Position numbers and translations under genes: made by a program
Shown: positions 25,101-35,772 of the stretch, one piece after another
Layout: the number at the start of each line of letters is the position of its first letter
Position numbering within the stretch: the stretch's first letter is position 1
DNA from: Dysidea avara
Lineage: Eukaryota > Porifera > Demospongiae > Dictyoceratida > Dysideidae
Length of the DNA stretch: 64,000 nucleotides
Reading direction: 5' to 3'
Assembly: GCF_963678975.1 (NCBI RefSeq)
Contig: NC_089274.1
Coordinates: forward strand, 48,886,075-48,950,074
Notes under the pieces: model-generated
What the model saw: only the letters and a program-made list of their open reading frames with translations
Told to the model about the DNA's origin: nothing
The model's database searches: none

Positions 25101-25311
25101 GGCACAACAATCACTCATTGACATTCCAGTGCTGCTTGCTGTACCGCTGCAATCTGAGGTCGACTGGAAACACTGTTGTTGTTGAGCACTAGTCGTTTCT
25201 ACAAACAATTTTCGGTAATGGCACTCTGGAGTCGTGCACAACTACAGACTCCTGACCTTTGAGTGCTGCAAGCACTAACCAACTGATCAAAACAATCATA
25301 AACCGTTCCAT
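15308..25311 (-). CDS. Secreted six-Cys-module protein with ITIH C-terminal domain
   Basis: Six exons join without a frame error: 25311-25257, 25198-25043, 16498-16355, 16300-16166, 16109-15594 and 15543-15308. Their lengths sum to 1242 nt, that is 413 residues plus TAA. Every junction is GT-AG and in phase 1. Residues 1-18 (MERFMIVLISWLVLAALK) form a signal peptide. Three cysteine modules follow at residues 19-70, 71-118 and 119-163. Residues 164-413 resemble the C-terminal domain of inter-alpha-trypsin-inhibitor heavy chains (QDPHFAVPL, LLCY, HGIMGQFL, DYIVESIF). The usual VIT and VWA domains of that family are absent. In vertebrates heavy chains are cut at the Asp-Pro of DPHFII and the new Asp end is esterified to chondroitin sulfate; here Asp170-Pro171 is kept. 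I infer an extracellular protein, perhaps linked to matrix polysaccharide. Further module exons hidden in the long intron cannot be excluded. Confidence 0.85.
16166..16498 (-). CDS. Six-Cys module exons 3 and 4 (modules M2, M3)
   Basis: Exons 16498-16355 (48 codons) and 16300-16166 (45 codons) are separated by a 54-nt intron and followed by a 56-nt intron. Both begin and end in phase 1. Each encodes one module with the pattern C-x6-C-x(14-15)-CC-x(13-15)-C-x2-C, usually with a GVSF or GTSF motif after the double cysteine and a CPG or CTG at the exon end. M2 carries one additional cysteine in the first loop. Symmetrical exons allow module gain or loss without frame damage. Confidence 0.85.
18629..20511. 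mobile_element. Nested element with GGCCGGAGGAG ends
   Basis: CAGGGCCGGAGGAG at the left and CTCCTCCGGCCTTG at the right pair as an imperfect repeat of about 34 bp that also includes GGTCAGGCC. TCAAA flanks both sides (18624-18628, 20512-20516). No coding sequence is recognised. It sits inside the element at 18387-20691. Confidence 0.45.
18737..19276. mobile_element. hAT-type MITE, GTTCG-rich
   Basis: Ends TAGGGCCCAAACGAACTT are inverted at 19276. Flanks GTGTGAGG (18729-18736) and GTGTGAAG (19277-19284) form an 8-bp duplication with one mismatch, as expected for hAT. The left subterminal region carries the short array CGAACGAACGAACATTCGAA. Non-coding, 540 bp; innermost of three nested elements. 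Confidence 0.7.
20897..23160 (+). pseudogene. CR1/L2-like LINE, 5'-truncated and broken
   Basis: A frame at 20897-21556 gives the linker between endonuclease and RT (RTLRRRYKCHPTNHISSVIN, then FKYLRSITKSRN). The RT palm (DVNKSAGIDNISP near 21560-21600, GVPQGSILGPL near 22115, then LLKFADN in place of FADD) is scattered over several frames. The RT thumb and C-terminus are open at 22371-22988 (DLGLILTEDLSWDKHYKD, SLVRSQLLYCMQVW, ATKYILNDY). An in-frame stop and shifts lie between 21560 and 22170 and near 22400. It lies in the long intron of the ITIH-like gene, in the opposite orientation. The same family supplies the fragments at 5815-7164 and 13370-14150. Confidence 0.8.
23161..24111. mobile_element. 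Possible element with GGTAGGCATTCCAG ends
   Basis: TGTTGGTAGGCATTCCAG at the left is inverted at the right as CTGGAATGCCTACTGTTGG. No target duplication or coding potential was found, so this rests on a single imperfect pair of about 22 bp. Confidence 0.3.
24202..25002. mobile_element. TTAA-flanked element (piggyBac/Kolobok type)
   Basis: GGTGGCGCTGAAGTAAT starts the element and its inverse ends it, with similarity over about 40 bp (TGAAGCC, then TACAA). TTAA stands at both outer edges (24198-24201 and 25003-25006), the target signature of piggyBac and Kolobok. 801 bp, with a minus-strand frame at 24703-24888 that shows no known domain. It is inserted only about 35 bp downstream of the exon 2 donor of the ITIH-like gene. 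Confidence 0.75.
25043..25311 (-). CDS. Signal-peptide exon 1 and module exon 2
   Basis: Exon 1 (25311-25257) holds ATG and 18 codons of a hydrophobic signal sequence, then the donor AAAG|GTCAGG. Reading straight on hits a stop, so splicing is required. A 58-nt intron ends in TTGTTTGTAG. Exon 2 (25198-25043) encodes module M1 with C-x6-C-x13-CC-x13-C-x2-C and ends GCCGCAG|GTATGC. The split codon gives Glu19, keeping phase 1 as at all other joints of this gene. Confidence 0.75.
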
Positions 25312-25725
25312 TGTAGCAAACCACTCAGAGCTAAATGTCCTTCTACGCCGTTTCAACTATCAAAACTGATCGACCCAATTGTCACAGTGCCAGTTTATAG
25401 CTATCCTAGCTGCTCGGTTTTCGTGAAATAACCCCCCACACAAACCGTCAGACTAGCTGCCCCTAGCTTGAATTGCTCTCCTACGACCACAAAAATACTA
25501 TCTTATTCACGACCGACCCTAGCTGCGCCCCACTTCTCGATTACTAATTACTAGACTGGAGGCGCCCACCCTCTTGTGAAGCGATGGGCAGAAGTATCTT
25601 GATAGCGTAGCTAAGTATATTAGAAGTAGCTAGACACAGGAAAATTTTACAAAATCAAATGCAGTGGAACGGGTACATCCATTCACCGGACTGATTAGTT
25701 TTTCGTGAGTTTATAAATCTAACTA
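25312..25725 (-). promoter_or_regulatory. Upstream region of the ITIH-like gene
   Basis: Between the start codon and the large element at 25726. No clear TATA box. The region should hold the 5' UTR and promoter; nothing more specific can be supported. Confidence 0.3.
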
Positions 25726-26624
25726 CACTGTTAAAACAGTTGGTTGGAAGGTTATCCCAAAACAGGGATAAAGTGGCTGACACATATAGCATACCAAATC
25801 CAGGGATAACGGTTATCCCAACTTTCAATAGTATGACCTTTATCCCATATGGGTAGGATGAAGGTTATCCCTACGCTAGTATAACGGTTATCCCCAATTG
25901 TTATTTAGTATTTAAATAATTATTAATGTATTTCAATTACAGAAAATAAATGCTGTTCAAATAGTCAACTCCAACTTCTGAAGTGCTCGTGAGATGTTAG
26001 GACCAGCATGATCTGCAGCATTGACAAGCAATATAGTTACAGTTCTTATTCAAGCATACACCATACCTTAATATTGTAAACAGCTAACAACACTTCATAT
26101 ACAGTCCACAGAACCTGCCAAAACGTTATACATTGTTTCTGGTACACTCTATGCTTACAATTTGTCATCAATCTGCATTGCAGCAGGGAATTCCACCTAA
26201 CAGTAGGGGCGCTAACAGCAAGACAGATGCTACTATAATTTTCAAGTAACAGGCGGGAATAGCTGTCGGGCAAACAATATCCATCACAGTGTGTTATCAA
26301 AAGGCAACACCACTAGAATGTCAAGTCGTATTATTAGTATCACAATTGCTGTAATACTTACATTTTGTATACAACATGATGGAGATGGAATATCAGGAGC
26401 ATACACACTACAACCTGTAATAATAACATGTGAGATGACGGCAATTCTTATTCAACTATTTACCACATCCATACCTTGGCTAATTGTCAAGACTCAGTGC
26501 AGAAAGCATGTTGGTGTTGCAACAAGCCAGTCATTAATCAATTACCAGACACAATACCTGCATGGTGTACCTGCATGTATGTAACTGATGATAGGAATGT
26601 GTAACTAACCTGCCGGGCTGTCTC

Positions 26625-27014
26625 CTATAGTATGTTCGCGTTGAGCTGAATCCTCAAAAACATTTAATAACTCATGGATGTAATTACACATGATCTTGAA
26701 ATTTGGCTCATTTGCAGTACTGCTTGATCCGCTAAAAATATTTCAAAATCTTGTTGTTCAAATGTTTGACATAATATTTACGGCCAATCAAAGTTTTTAC
26801 AATACATTTCCTATGGAGAAGCCATATAAGCACAGTGTCCATTACAGCCCTTTCCCGAACTTGTAATGGAGCCAAACCATACGTGTCTGTTGTTGACACC
26901 TTTACTGTTACCAATAATCATCTGGTTGGCAGAAATGTTAACTCTGTTGAGAAAAAATCCACTTTTAATTTTTAGCTGTTTTTCAGGGTTCAGCTCAACG
27001 TGAACATACTATAG
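26625..27014. mobile_element. CTATAG MITE, copy 1
   Basis: CTATAGTATGTTCGCGTTGA at the left is inverted at the right (CGTGAACATACTATAG), with further complementarity in GAGCTGAA. It is 390 bp and non-coding. It is a direct-repeat partner of 28078-28460, with roughly nine positions in ten shared. The flanks differ, so this is independent insertion rather than local duplication. A TA-target element (Tc1/mariner-like) is possible. Confidence 0.75.
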
Positions 27015-28077
27015 GTTACTTGGCTGCCACTGTGCACATAGCAGAACATAACCATATCAGCATGCACACTACACTCAGTGGGTAAGATTGGCATGATGTC
27101 AGCTGTTCTGTAAAGGGTACATAATGGCAGCTATCCACTGTAAACACTCACACTTTGCTGTAACAGCTGGCAAACTGAGGTTAGATACGTAGCTTCGTCA
27201 CCTGGCTGAGTTATGCATTAAAGAGATCCAACTGTCTGAAATTTCACTATTCGATGTACCAGTCATTTTGAAGCAGCCATGAGACTGCAACTTTAGCACC
27301 GTCTTGCCAGTCCGTCAACCAGTGGTTCCACAGCACTGTAGATAAACTGTTTGCTGCACTTTCCATATCTAAATTACAAAGTACTGTACACCAAGCTGAA
27401 TATTACTAGTAGAAACGTCACCTTCGTATTCTTCAGTAGGTCAGCTGTTTCAGTCAGTTGCGAACGGCCTTCCTGTTTAACGTATTGCAAAACCGACCCG
27501 CTTAGTCAAGCTGCCTGTTCTTGTAGACACAATAACTCACAAATTTTCAAGTATCTTCTTTGCCAAAACCAGTTTATTTTATGAACAAACTGAACGAACT
27601 TACAGAGGAATTTTCAGTAATATTCGTTACCACGGTAACTTTCGTCGTTAAGTAACGTACGTAAACGCTACGTCACGGGAGTGAGTATTAAATGGAAAAA
27701 ATGAGATTATCTCGTTGCATCAGTGGTTGCATGCTGCCAGCGGGAGACTCTAAGCAAAAGTAAGGTTATAAATACTCTAGAGCATTATCTCATGCTGTAC
27801 TTTTGTAGATCAGAATCATCGAAAATGTTCAGTTGAATATACGGGTAGTCAAGCTACCGTTCCTCAACTTCTTTTCCTACTCCATTAGTAATCTACTGTG
27901 ACTAATGCAGTAAAACTAAAGTGAGACGTAAATACTATATTAGTGTTTTGTGATCATGTACAGTCGATTTCGGATTACTTTCTGCATGCAATTGAACAAT
28001 TTACATTGTGATTGTTCAAACATATGAACTAATTGTTTGCAACCTAGCTCATTTACTTGTATAACTAAATACTAGTA

Positions 28078-28460
28078 CTATAGTATGTTCACGTTGAGCT
28101 GAATCCTCAAAAACATTTAATAACTCATGGATGCAATTACACACAATCTTGAAATTTGGCTCATTTGTAGTACTGCTTGACCCACTAAAAACATTTCAAA
28201 ATCTTGTTGTTCGAATGTTTGACATAATATTTACAAATTTTCACAATACATTTCCTATGGGGAAGCCATATAAGTACAGGATCCATTACAACCCTTTCCC
28301 GAACTTGTGATGGAGGCAAACTGTACGTGTCTGTTGTTGACACCTTTGCTGTTAATTACCAATAATCATCTGGTTGGCTGAAATGTTAACTCTGTTGAGA
28401 AAAAATCCACTTTTAATTTTTAGCTGTTTCAGGATTCAGCTCAACGTGAACATACTATAG
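28078..28460. mobile_element. CTATAG MITE, copy 2
   Basis: Same family and orientation as 26625-27014, including the blocks CATTTAATAACTCATGGATG and CATTTCCTATGG. Small indels separate the copies. Both lie within the CACTG-ended element. Confidence 0.75.
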
Positions 28461-28970
28461 CACAATAGATACTCACCCCACAATGCCAGGAGTGTACATG
28501 TAAATACGGCAAGTAGACATTCACATTATCACGTTTGCAAGTCGCGTGTGAATTGTTCAAAAGCAATCTGAAATCAACTGTGCTAGTACTACCTGAGTGT
28601 GTACTGGAGTCTGTTCTGACAGTGTTGTCACAGTGTTGCTGCAATTTGTAACCACAAACAAAGTAATTACAATAGTTGCTTATTTTAAGTTCATCAATTC
28701 CAGAAGCGTATCCAGGATATTTCCAAAGTGGCTTCCAGATTTAGCAGTGAGGTACAGAGGTCTGGGGCTGTGTTCCCAGCCACTGACAGATTTAGAAAAT
28801 GCTTCAAATTTACTAGATTTTTGATTTCATGAATAGTAACTATTTCAATTTGTACTTGGTTCCTCATGATGATTTGTGGCTGGTCAGGTATATATTGTAG
28901 TGACCAAATACATTTCCAATTAAAATGATTTAGGTACTTTAAATTTCAACATTTTTAACACCCTTAAACT

Positions 28971-28973
28971 GTG

Positions 28974-29017
<44 letters not shown>

Positions 29018-29021
29018 TGTG
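28971..29021 (+). repeat. (GTGC)n microsatellite
   Basis: About twelve GTGC units ending in GTGTGTGG. Next to it (29085-29215) lie three short copies of the CTCTAATAGA(A/G)CAGTCA motif in inverse orientation. Confidence 0.95.
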
Positions 29022-31432
29022 TGGCTCACTACTGATAGGCTGAAGTGCTGCACCAGCATAATGCTAGTTATGAACACTACTTATACTCTCTAATAGAGCA
29101 GTCAGTGGAAACTGCAATTGAGCACTCCAATGCATTGTCCAAAGCTCCTTAAATTGATACTCTCTAATAGAACAGTCACTTTGTAGTCAATTACTCTAAT
29201 TGAGCATTCACTGATTAAAACTTTCAAAGATAATTGTAAGAAATGTTTTTGAGCACATTGGGAACACTGAAGAGCATAACAGGTAAAAATTTCATGAAAT
29301 TTTACCCAGCCCTCAATCCAGGTCAGTCCATAAAACGGGTCAGATCTGGATTACCTGCCCAGGTGACCCACTGAGTCCAGACAAAATGTGACGTAGATGA
29401 CCTTGTTTCAACCATGTGTGTATGTGCTGTGCACGCGTGTGTGCATGTGTGTAGTATGTAGAACTGAGCCAATAATTTCCAAAACATTTGTTGATTATGT
29501 GTCATACACTGTTCCTAATCAGGGACGAAACTAGCACTTTAGTGATGCTAGTATACCCAAAGTGTCCTAATTTTAGAGGTCTAAACAACTACAAATGAAA
29601 CCATTAATGGTGTCAAGGTACATTTCCTGATTTCAAGTACTGTATCGTCAATTATGGCCCGGACACTTATTATGTTCAGGCAAGTGTTTACCCTAGCCAC
29701 AAGACTGGTGACTATAATTTACAAGACCAAAAATCATATTCCTTGGAATCAACTTGAGGTTTTCTCTTCTTGATATATTCCATAGATTTCAAGTTTAAAG
29801 GAATGCTGTAAAATGCTTTTGCTTCACTGTTTTGTACTAGGAGTTCCTGTGAAACCAGGCATTTATTTCTGTTGTACGACTCTATACCGTATCTAGCAAC
29901 TACTGTGTGTATGATATAATTATATGGGACTGGCCGTAGTGCACCATTAGGAAAAATATGAGTATTATTTTATCATTAAATTTCATGATTTACTTGTTTG
30001 TTTAGCGTCAAATTATGTTCAGCCAATGTAATAGCACTGAGAGAGTTATGTGGACTATTTTGTATATTTCTTGAATTAAAATGTATATTTTCTTATTCAC
30101 AGGCATTCTGAGAAACTGAAATCAAGATATTGGGCCAGGGGCTGAGGGGTGCATAAGAACTGTGAAGGAAGAGAACATTTAAGTAATATCTAACTGTCAC
30201 TAGTAGTAATATCTAACTGTCACTAGATGATAACAATACTCCATAATGTGTCCGTGGTTGGACAAAAGTTGTGATAATGTATGTGCTTACTTGCAGATGG
30301 ATGTGTAGACTATAACTGACCGAACATGCATGTTGTATTACAGTACATTGTCAAGCAGCATCATGATGAATTATTTACATACACAAAGTGTGGAACTCTC
30401 AAGTTGTTCGTATATAGATCACCACTAGTTCCCTTTAAGAATTGTATTTACGAAAGGTATTGCTAGTATACCAAATAGCCCTTGGTCGTTGAAATACAAA
30501 CTCATCAAGTACAAGTAACACAAACACTAGTTATGCTATAACATTGTGATCACAAGTAATGTTGTTCATTGAATTATGCAATAATATTTCAGTTGAGTTC
30601 CTTGCTTGTGAATAGTTTTCACAACTGCTTGACACGTAGCTGATGAGTTACAAACTTTGATCAGACTCTAGAGTCAGGTATGTTCAATCCAGTTGGTACT
30701 AACAAGCTGCTCATTAGGATTCATGCCTCATTTACCCTGCAACAATTATAAACAGTTCACCCTGCAACACTACTAATAAGTACAAGTACACAAAAATTGG
30801 CTTTCGCAGATAGTGAGGAAGATAATATAACCTGATATGCATTTAGTAATGTTTGACATTGTTTGTATTTTGTACAAGCAATGCTTCCTTTTTATCATGT
30901 CACCTTGCAGGACGTACACAGTAATTTTGAAAAGAGTTTTCTCTACAGCTACGAGTATTATAATTACCTGACTGCTTTATTAGAGTATCTCACCAAATAA
31001 TATTCTTCAGAACAAGCATTGCTATTACATGACAAACACTATTTACAAGGCGAAGGCTCCTGTTTCATGAAAGATCCCATGATTTCTGTATATCTGCAGT
31101 TTGAATTTATGTAAAGGGGTTTCCTGAAACTTGCCCCTGCCTTGGAAGTACAAAACTCATGTAACCTAGTAGATATTTTCTGTTGCATACAAGATTGTGT
31201 GTAAGAAATTAAAAGTATGCACTAGTCACTCTGAACTGCTTAGCTATATTTTACTTTAAACCGGCGATCATACATGTATATGCAAGGGAGTATCATGCTG
31301 GTCTGTGTTGCACACTACATTTGAACCCTTCATATGCCTTGAGATTTTGACTCATTGTTACTAGTAGCAATATTGTGTAGTCTCAAGTCTCGTCTTGATT
31401 GTATATTGACTTTGGTAGACTGTGCAGCAAGT

Positions 31433-31690
31433 TAGTCTCGTGCCATCCACCCCTTCACAAAAGTAAGGATCTGCAGCCGGTGAAATACAGATACTAAATA
31501 ATCTCAAAAGGAATTCAATTAGACAGTGTATGTAATTGCTAGTTATGTCAGATGATTACCCTTCAAAAGCATTGTGTTGCCAAGGTGATTTGTGTGTGAA
31601 TGTGATTGGCACACACTACCAAATCTGAGTGGTAGAATCATTTAGTATCTGTATTTCACTTTTTGCAAAGGAGCAGGCGGTGCCAGACTA
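31433..31690. mobile_element. Mutator-like MITE, older copy
   Basis: It aligns throughout with the element at 43304-43587 (shared blocks TTCAATTAGACAGTG, AAAGCATTGTGTTGCCAAGG, TCATTTAGTATCTGTATTTC). Its ends are a diverged TAGTCT(G/C)GCGCC-type inverted repeat. No matching 9-bp flanks remain, so it is older. Confidence 0.7.
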
Positions 31691-31864
31691 GTCCCTGTGG
31701 CACCTCCTTATGCAATGTGTATGTACATGCATGCAAAGTTTTAATAGTTGTCCCACTCACTTTACATTAATCTAAATATTACTCCATTTTATAGCTGCCA
31801 CAAAATTTCACAGATGCATATCGCCAGGAGTAATATAATGTACAATTGTAAAGGACCGGTTGTA

Positions 31865-32068
31865 TCATATTTCTACCGCTCTGAATCCTCTTACATCTGT
31901 GCCCAGTGATCCGAGGCGATCCTGGGTACCCGAGCAACTGACAAACCACTTAGGTGTCCCGTATTTGCTGGTGTTCCACTCTCTGTACTTGAATCCATTC
32001 CAGATCATTAAGTAGATAAATCGTGACACTGCATGCACTGGTCCGCCAAAGCACCCATCCGGCAGCAT
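31865..32068 (-). CDS. Short ORF of unknown nature
   Basis: 67 codons (MLPDGCFGGPVHAVSRFI, then WNTSKYGTPKWFVSCSG and a GTDVRGFR block) with an aromatic-rich, protein-like composition. No family recognised. It lies just inside the right end of the CACTG-ended element and could be an exon of that element or a captured host fragment. Confidence 0.25.
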   Translation of the reverse strand: MLPDGCFGGPVHAVSRFIYLMIWNGFKYREWNTSKYGTPKWFVSCSGTQDRLGSLGTDVRGFRAVEI

Positions 32069-32441
32069 AGTAACGAATCATATAATAAGCGCCGCATAAA
32101 GATGACGCGCTGCGCTTTAGATTGAAATACGTAGTAAATGCACGGAAGAAAACGGAATAAGGACATCGCGAAGGTATAAACGTTATACCTGTGAAGTTTT
32201 ATACCAACTTGTAGGGATAACCTTCATCCCATATAGTATAACCTTCATACCAAGTCTTTTTTATACCAACTAGGTAGGGATAACCGTCATACTCCTTGGT
32301 ATAACCTTCAAACTTCATTTTTAACAGTGTAGGCTCGGCCTAGATTCATAATTAGCCATTGTTCCAACTGTTTACAGTCGATTGCAGAATCCTTGAAAAA
32401 ATATGCCGTACCGTGAGTGTTTCCGTAAGTCTCATTGTGGG

Positions 32442-32812
32442 CAGCGGCGGAGGAAGTAGTTGATATGAGGGGGGGCTCCGCTGGGCTGACCCAGACTTAT
32501 TTCTATAGTTTGGTAAGGTGAGACCAAAAAAAAAAAAAAAAAAAAAAAAAGGTCACAACCAACTGACAAGAGTTTTCCACCTCACCAGCTACCATTTCTA
32601 GCTGATAAATTACATAAAAATCCTTACATAGCTCGCTACACACTGACTACTTTATTAGAGTGACTGCTCTATTAGAGTATCTCGATCTTTATCACGGTCT
32701 TCAAGAAAGATAATTTCGGTGTGATATCATTCTGAGGGGGGGGCTAAGCCCCCCCTCAGCAGACCGAAGGGGGGCTTTAGCCCCCTAGCCCCCCCCCTTT
32801 CCGCCGCCTATG
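32442..32812. mobile_element. Young hAT MITE (CAGCGGCGGA), copy 1
   Basis: 371 bp with ends CAGCGGCGGAGGAAG and the inverse of CATAGGCGGCGGAAAG. The exact 8-bp duplication ATTGTGGG flanks it (32434-32441, 32813-32820). The interior has an A-run of about 28, the block AGGTCACAACCAACTGAC, the doubled CTCTATTAGAGTATCTCGAT motif, and a GGGGGGCTTAGCCCCCC-type hairpin near the right end. Nearly identical to 55387-55745. Confidence 0.9.
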
Positions 32813-32869
32813 ATTGTGGGTAAATTTTTGTTGTCCTTGCCGCCACGGATTCAACAGCTTTTTCCTCAG

Positions 32870-33131
32870 TCCGGCGTCAAGAAAATCCATCCCTCCTGGA
32901 GGAGACTGAGTGTGGCCCCGACTAGACATTGGGTGACCTGCAGTTCGATTCCTGGGGTTGGAAGGATTTTTTTTTCTTACTTTGGCCCCTTTTCTGTTAC
33001 ACCTTTTCAGCTATAAGTCACTAAGTCTAAGTCCTTGAAATTAGGTTAGGTAATCCTAAGGCTGCAGCACATGTTGCTGCAGACCTTCAGTGCTGGTCAC
33101 TGTAAAGCATTAATACAATACAATACAATAC
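32870..33131 (+). repeat. tRNA-related SINE candidate
   Basis: A B-box-like GCAGTTCGATTCC lies at 32940-32952 and a T-run follows. The 3' part ends with the tail AATACAATACAATACAATAC (about 33112-33131). The body between resembles the tail at 42325-42370 (a GG(A/C)CCCTTTT-type block). The 5' boundary is uncertain. Confidence 0.5.
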
Positions 33132-33869
33132 TACAAAGCCCACGGAACGTTTACGGCGGGAAGAGAAATTTCAACAATCTGCAATCGACTGTACTGACAT
33201 GTATAAAATTCTGTCCCGTTCCGTAAAATCATAGGGTCAGGGGCGTATCTAGCCCAAACATGATGCCCGGGCAAGCCCATTTACCCTCGCATTTACCGGT
33301 ACACCTAGTCTAGTGAACAATCTGTGTGGGTTCATACGTGCATTCATCAAATTGTTGTTTTCAAGTGCATGGCACGGCTAGCTACAGTTATTAACTCTTA
33401 TCTGTATGCATATATAATAGCTCATCAGTCTGCAATCACTCCATACTAGTCTCTAGCTACGATGCATGTAATCGATTGTGGGACTGCAGCATCACGTGCC
33501 ACACAAAAGGATACTTCCAACTCATACACAGCTTCTAATACAGACGATTGCGCGATCTTTGCAACAAAAACCGTCAAGCGAAAACCGAAAACGTGATCCA
33601 TTTGCTTTGAAAAGGTGCCGAAATACGTAACAAGCTCACGTTTCCATTGACTTCCTGTGTTGCATAGATTCCGAAATCGTCTGTAGTTCTTGCGCGACAA
33701 CAAAAACAAGCGAAATCACGTGCATAGGATTTCGACCAATCAAATCGATTTATTTTTGAACTTCAAACTATAAATACCACACGTGACATCCGCTTTAAAT
33801 TTGTCGACGCGCAAGAACTATTATTATTGTTTACTGAGCAGTCAGCCCTGCTGGTGTGCTCAGGAACTA
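33132..33869. other. No gene; solitary hAT-like end
   Basis: CAGGGGCGTATCTAGCCC at 33239 looks like a hAT terminus, but no partner end was found. GTAGTTCTTGCGCGAC (33674) is nearly inverted at 33805-33823 (a possible hairpin). Minus-strand frame 33446-33709 has no recognisable domain. Confidence 0.35.
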
Positions 33870-34434
33870 CCGTATAGCGGGTTATTTTCGAAACAGAAAT
33901 TTTCGTACAAAAAGCAAAATATGAATTTCGAAAGATTTTAATTTCGAAGAGTGCATATTTCGAAGTCCGGATGGATTTCAAATAAACGGAAAATCGTGTC
34001 ATAAATTATGAAGATGCGTGAATGTTTGCCGAAAACTGACTTACTGATGGAATAATCCCCATTCCTGTGCACTGGAGAGAAGACTGAGGGAGTCTCGGGT
34101 GGAGTGAACTCACTGTCACGATCACGCTCGATCATAGCTAGCTCATAGTATCCTAATCACCATAGATTGTAGAGCAGACGGCATCAATTACCATTCTGGA
34201 TCACCTGTTTTCTGGTTATTGGTACAGTAATGATACAGTTTACCCGTTATCATCAGCAATACTGAGCTAAAACTCGAGGAATACACGAACGAATCACCAA
34301 AAGTTAGACGGTTGCTTTCACTTGTGGGAATTTATTTTCGAAAAACAACCGGACGTGGGAATTTATTTTCGAAGAGAAGGGCCTCTTCGAAATATCCGAA
34401 AATAAAAACCTTTCGAAAATTACCAGCTATACGG
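33870..34434. mobile_element. TTCGAAA-rich inverted-repeat element
   Basis: CCGTATAGC(G/T)GGT(T/A)ATTTTCG ends are inverted, with TA just outside on both sides (33868-33869, 34435-34436), compatible with a Tc1/mariner-type MITE. TTTCGAA and its inverse recur many times near both ends (at least ten copies). No coding sequence. Confidence 0.65.
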
Positions 34435-34436
34435 TA

Positions 34437-35219
34437 TTAGAACCTGTGTAAGAGTTCTCAATGGTGGTCGGAATTCCTCAATGGCGGTCGGAATTCTCAA
34501 TGGCGGTTGACTGATTCCTTTTAGACAACGACTGAGTGTGCAAGCAGTGTACTGGAATTTTGAAAGTTCAATGGGAATCCAGGTGGGATATAAATTGTGA
34601 AGTTCAGTGATTGTTTATTTTTATTCCCGGGATTTTGAGATAGTTACAACCTGTATGGACATGATTAGAAGTTAGGTAGCTGTTGAGCTGGCAAGACATT
34701 TCATAGACACAAGATAATTACTAAAGCAGCGGATCACGTGGTTGTCATGGCAATCGTAATGTAATGTACAGTAGCTAGCACACACACCTTGCAGTTATTA
34801 ATATTTTACACTAGAAGCTAGTAATACACAACTTCTCAATGGTGTAACTGTATGTGCAAACACTTTCAAATATAACTAGCACAAGGAGGCCATGCTATTA
34901 TAATGTCATGACATCCTGAAGTGCTGCCGGGTTATAATATAACTTTGTTGAATTGCATGTGTGGCTGAAGGACTGCATCTCCATTGTTCACCTTTGTCAA
35001 AAGTCTCACTCCCAAGAGAGATCCAAGGTTGGAGCCTCTGGTATTGTAAGGGCGAGCTAGTATCTGGTATAAGGTATTCTATATCACCAGCGAAAAGAAT
35101 TGTAACAGACAACTGTCTTGCAATTTACTCTACTAGCTGCTAAACAAAAAACCAGTGGCTATATCAGGCTGATAAAACATCACATGACAGTGGTTTTTCC
35201 CAGGTCCCCTAGCTATACG
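34437..35219. other. No gene; triple 20-bp repeat
   Basis: Three tandem copies of TCAATGG(C/T)GGTCGGAATTC lie at about 34456-34510. Nothing else supported. Confidence 0.4.
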
Positions 35220-35772
35220 AGCAGCAGGATGGAGTAATGAATAATGATATTAATGCATTCCTACATCGTAATCTTTATCAATGCCCTCCCACAATCAAAT
35301 GTAATATTTATAAAGCAATGGTTTGCCCTATTATGGAGTATGCTTCCTCAGTCTGGGACCCACACACATGTGTTAACATTAATCAATTAGAAGCTGTACA
35401 GAGATCTGCCGCAAGAATGTGCTATAAAGACTTTTCTAGATTCTCCAGTGTTTCCACAATGTTAACTGATCTTAATCTACCCACCCTGCAGAGCAGAAGG
35501 AAAAAATTAAAATTACAAATGCTGTATAAAATCATTCATTGTTTAGCTGATATTCCAGATGATTGTTTAACTCCCGTTCCCTCCTTTTTATGAAGTGGCT
35601 ATTTTAATCAACTAAATACTAGAGTGGACAGTTTTAAATTTTCCTTCTTCCCTTCAGTGATTAAACTATGGAATAATCTACCCCAGAACATTGTTAACGC
35701 TCCCACATACACTGAGTTTTGTAATGATTTGGACACTTTTATAATTACACCTGTGCATTATAATCATACATG
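35220..35772 (+). pseudogene. LINE RT C-terminal fragment
   Basis: The frame 35237-35593 shows the RT connection region (YKAMVCPIMEYASSVWDPHT, QLEAVQRSAARMCYKDF, LPTLQSRRKKLKLQMLYKI). After a stop at 35591 the same frame continues to about 35770 with SFFPSVIKLWNNLP and ends at TAA-like sequence near 35772. CR1/L2-like, but a different family from the copy at 46519. 5'-truncated. Confidence 0.75.

Larger units (their letters stand above)
25726..32329. mobile_element. 6.6 kb element, CACTG ends and GGTTATCCC arrays
   Basis: CACTGTTAAAA starts at 25726 and its inverse ends at 32329. TA is present on both outer sides (25724-25725, 32330-32331). Inside each end lies a subterminal region of about 170 bp with repeated (A/C)GGTTAT(C/A)CC in both orientations, plus matching longer blocks (TATCCCATATGGG, GATGAAGGTTATCCCTAC). 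CACT ends, a short duplication and subterminal repeats are reminiscent of CACTA/EnSpm elements. No transposase frame is recognised, so it is probably non-autonomous. It hosts two copies of a CTATAG MITE and one Mutator-like MITE. It ends about 400 bp upstream of the ITIH-like gene. Confidence 0.6.

Noticed and set aside
26046-26300. Two-exon gene ending near 25975 (54-nt intron possible)
   Set aside because: A GT-AG pair can be drawn, but the resulting short tail has no recognisable similarity and lies inside a transposon; not enough to call a gene.
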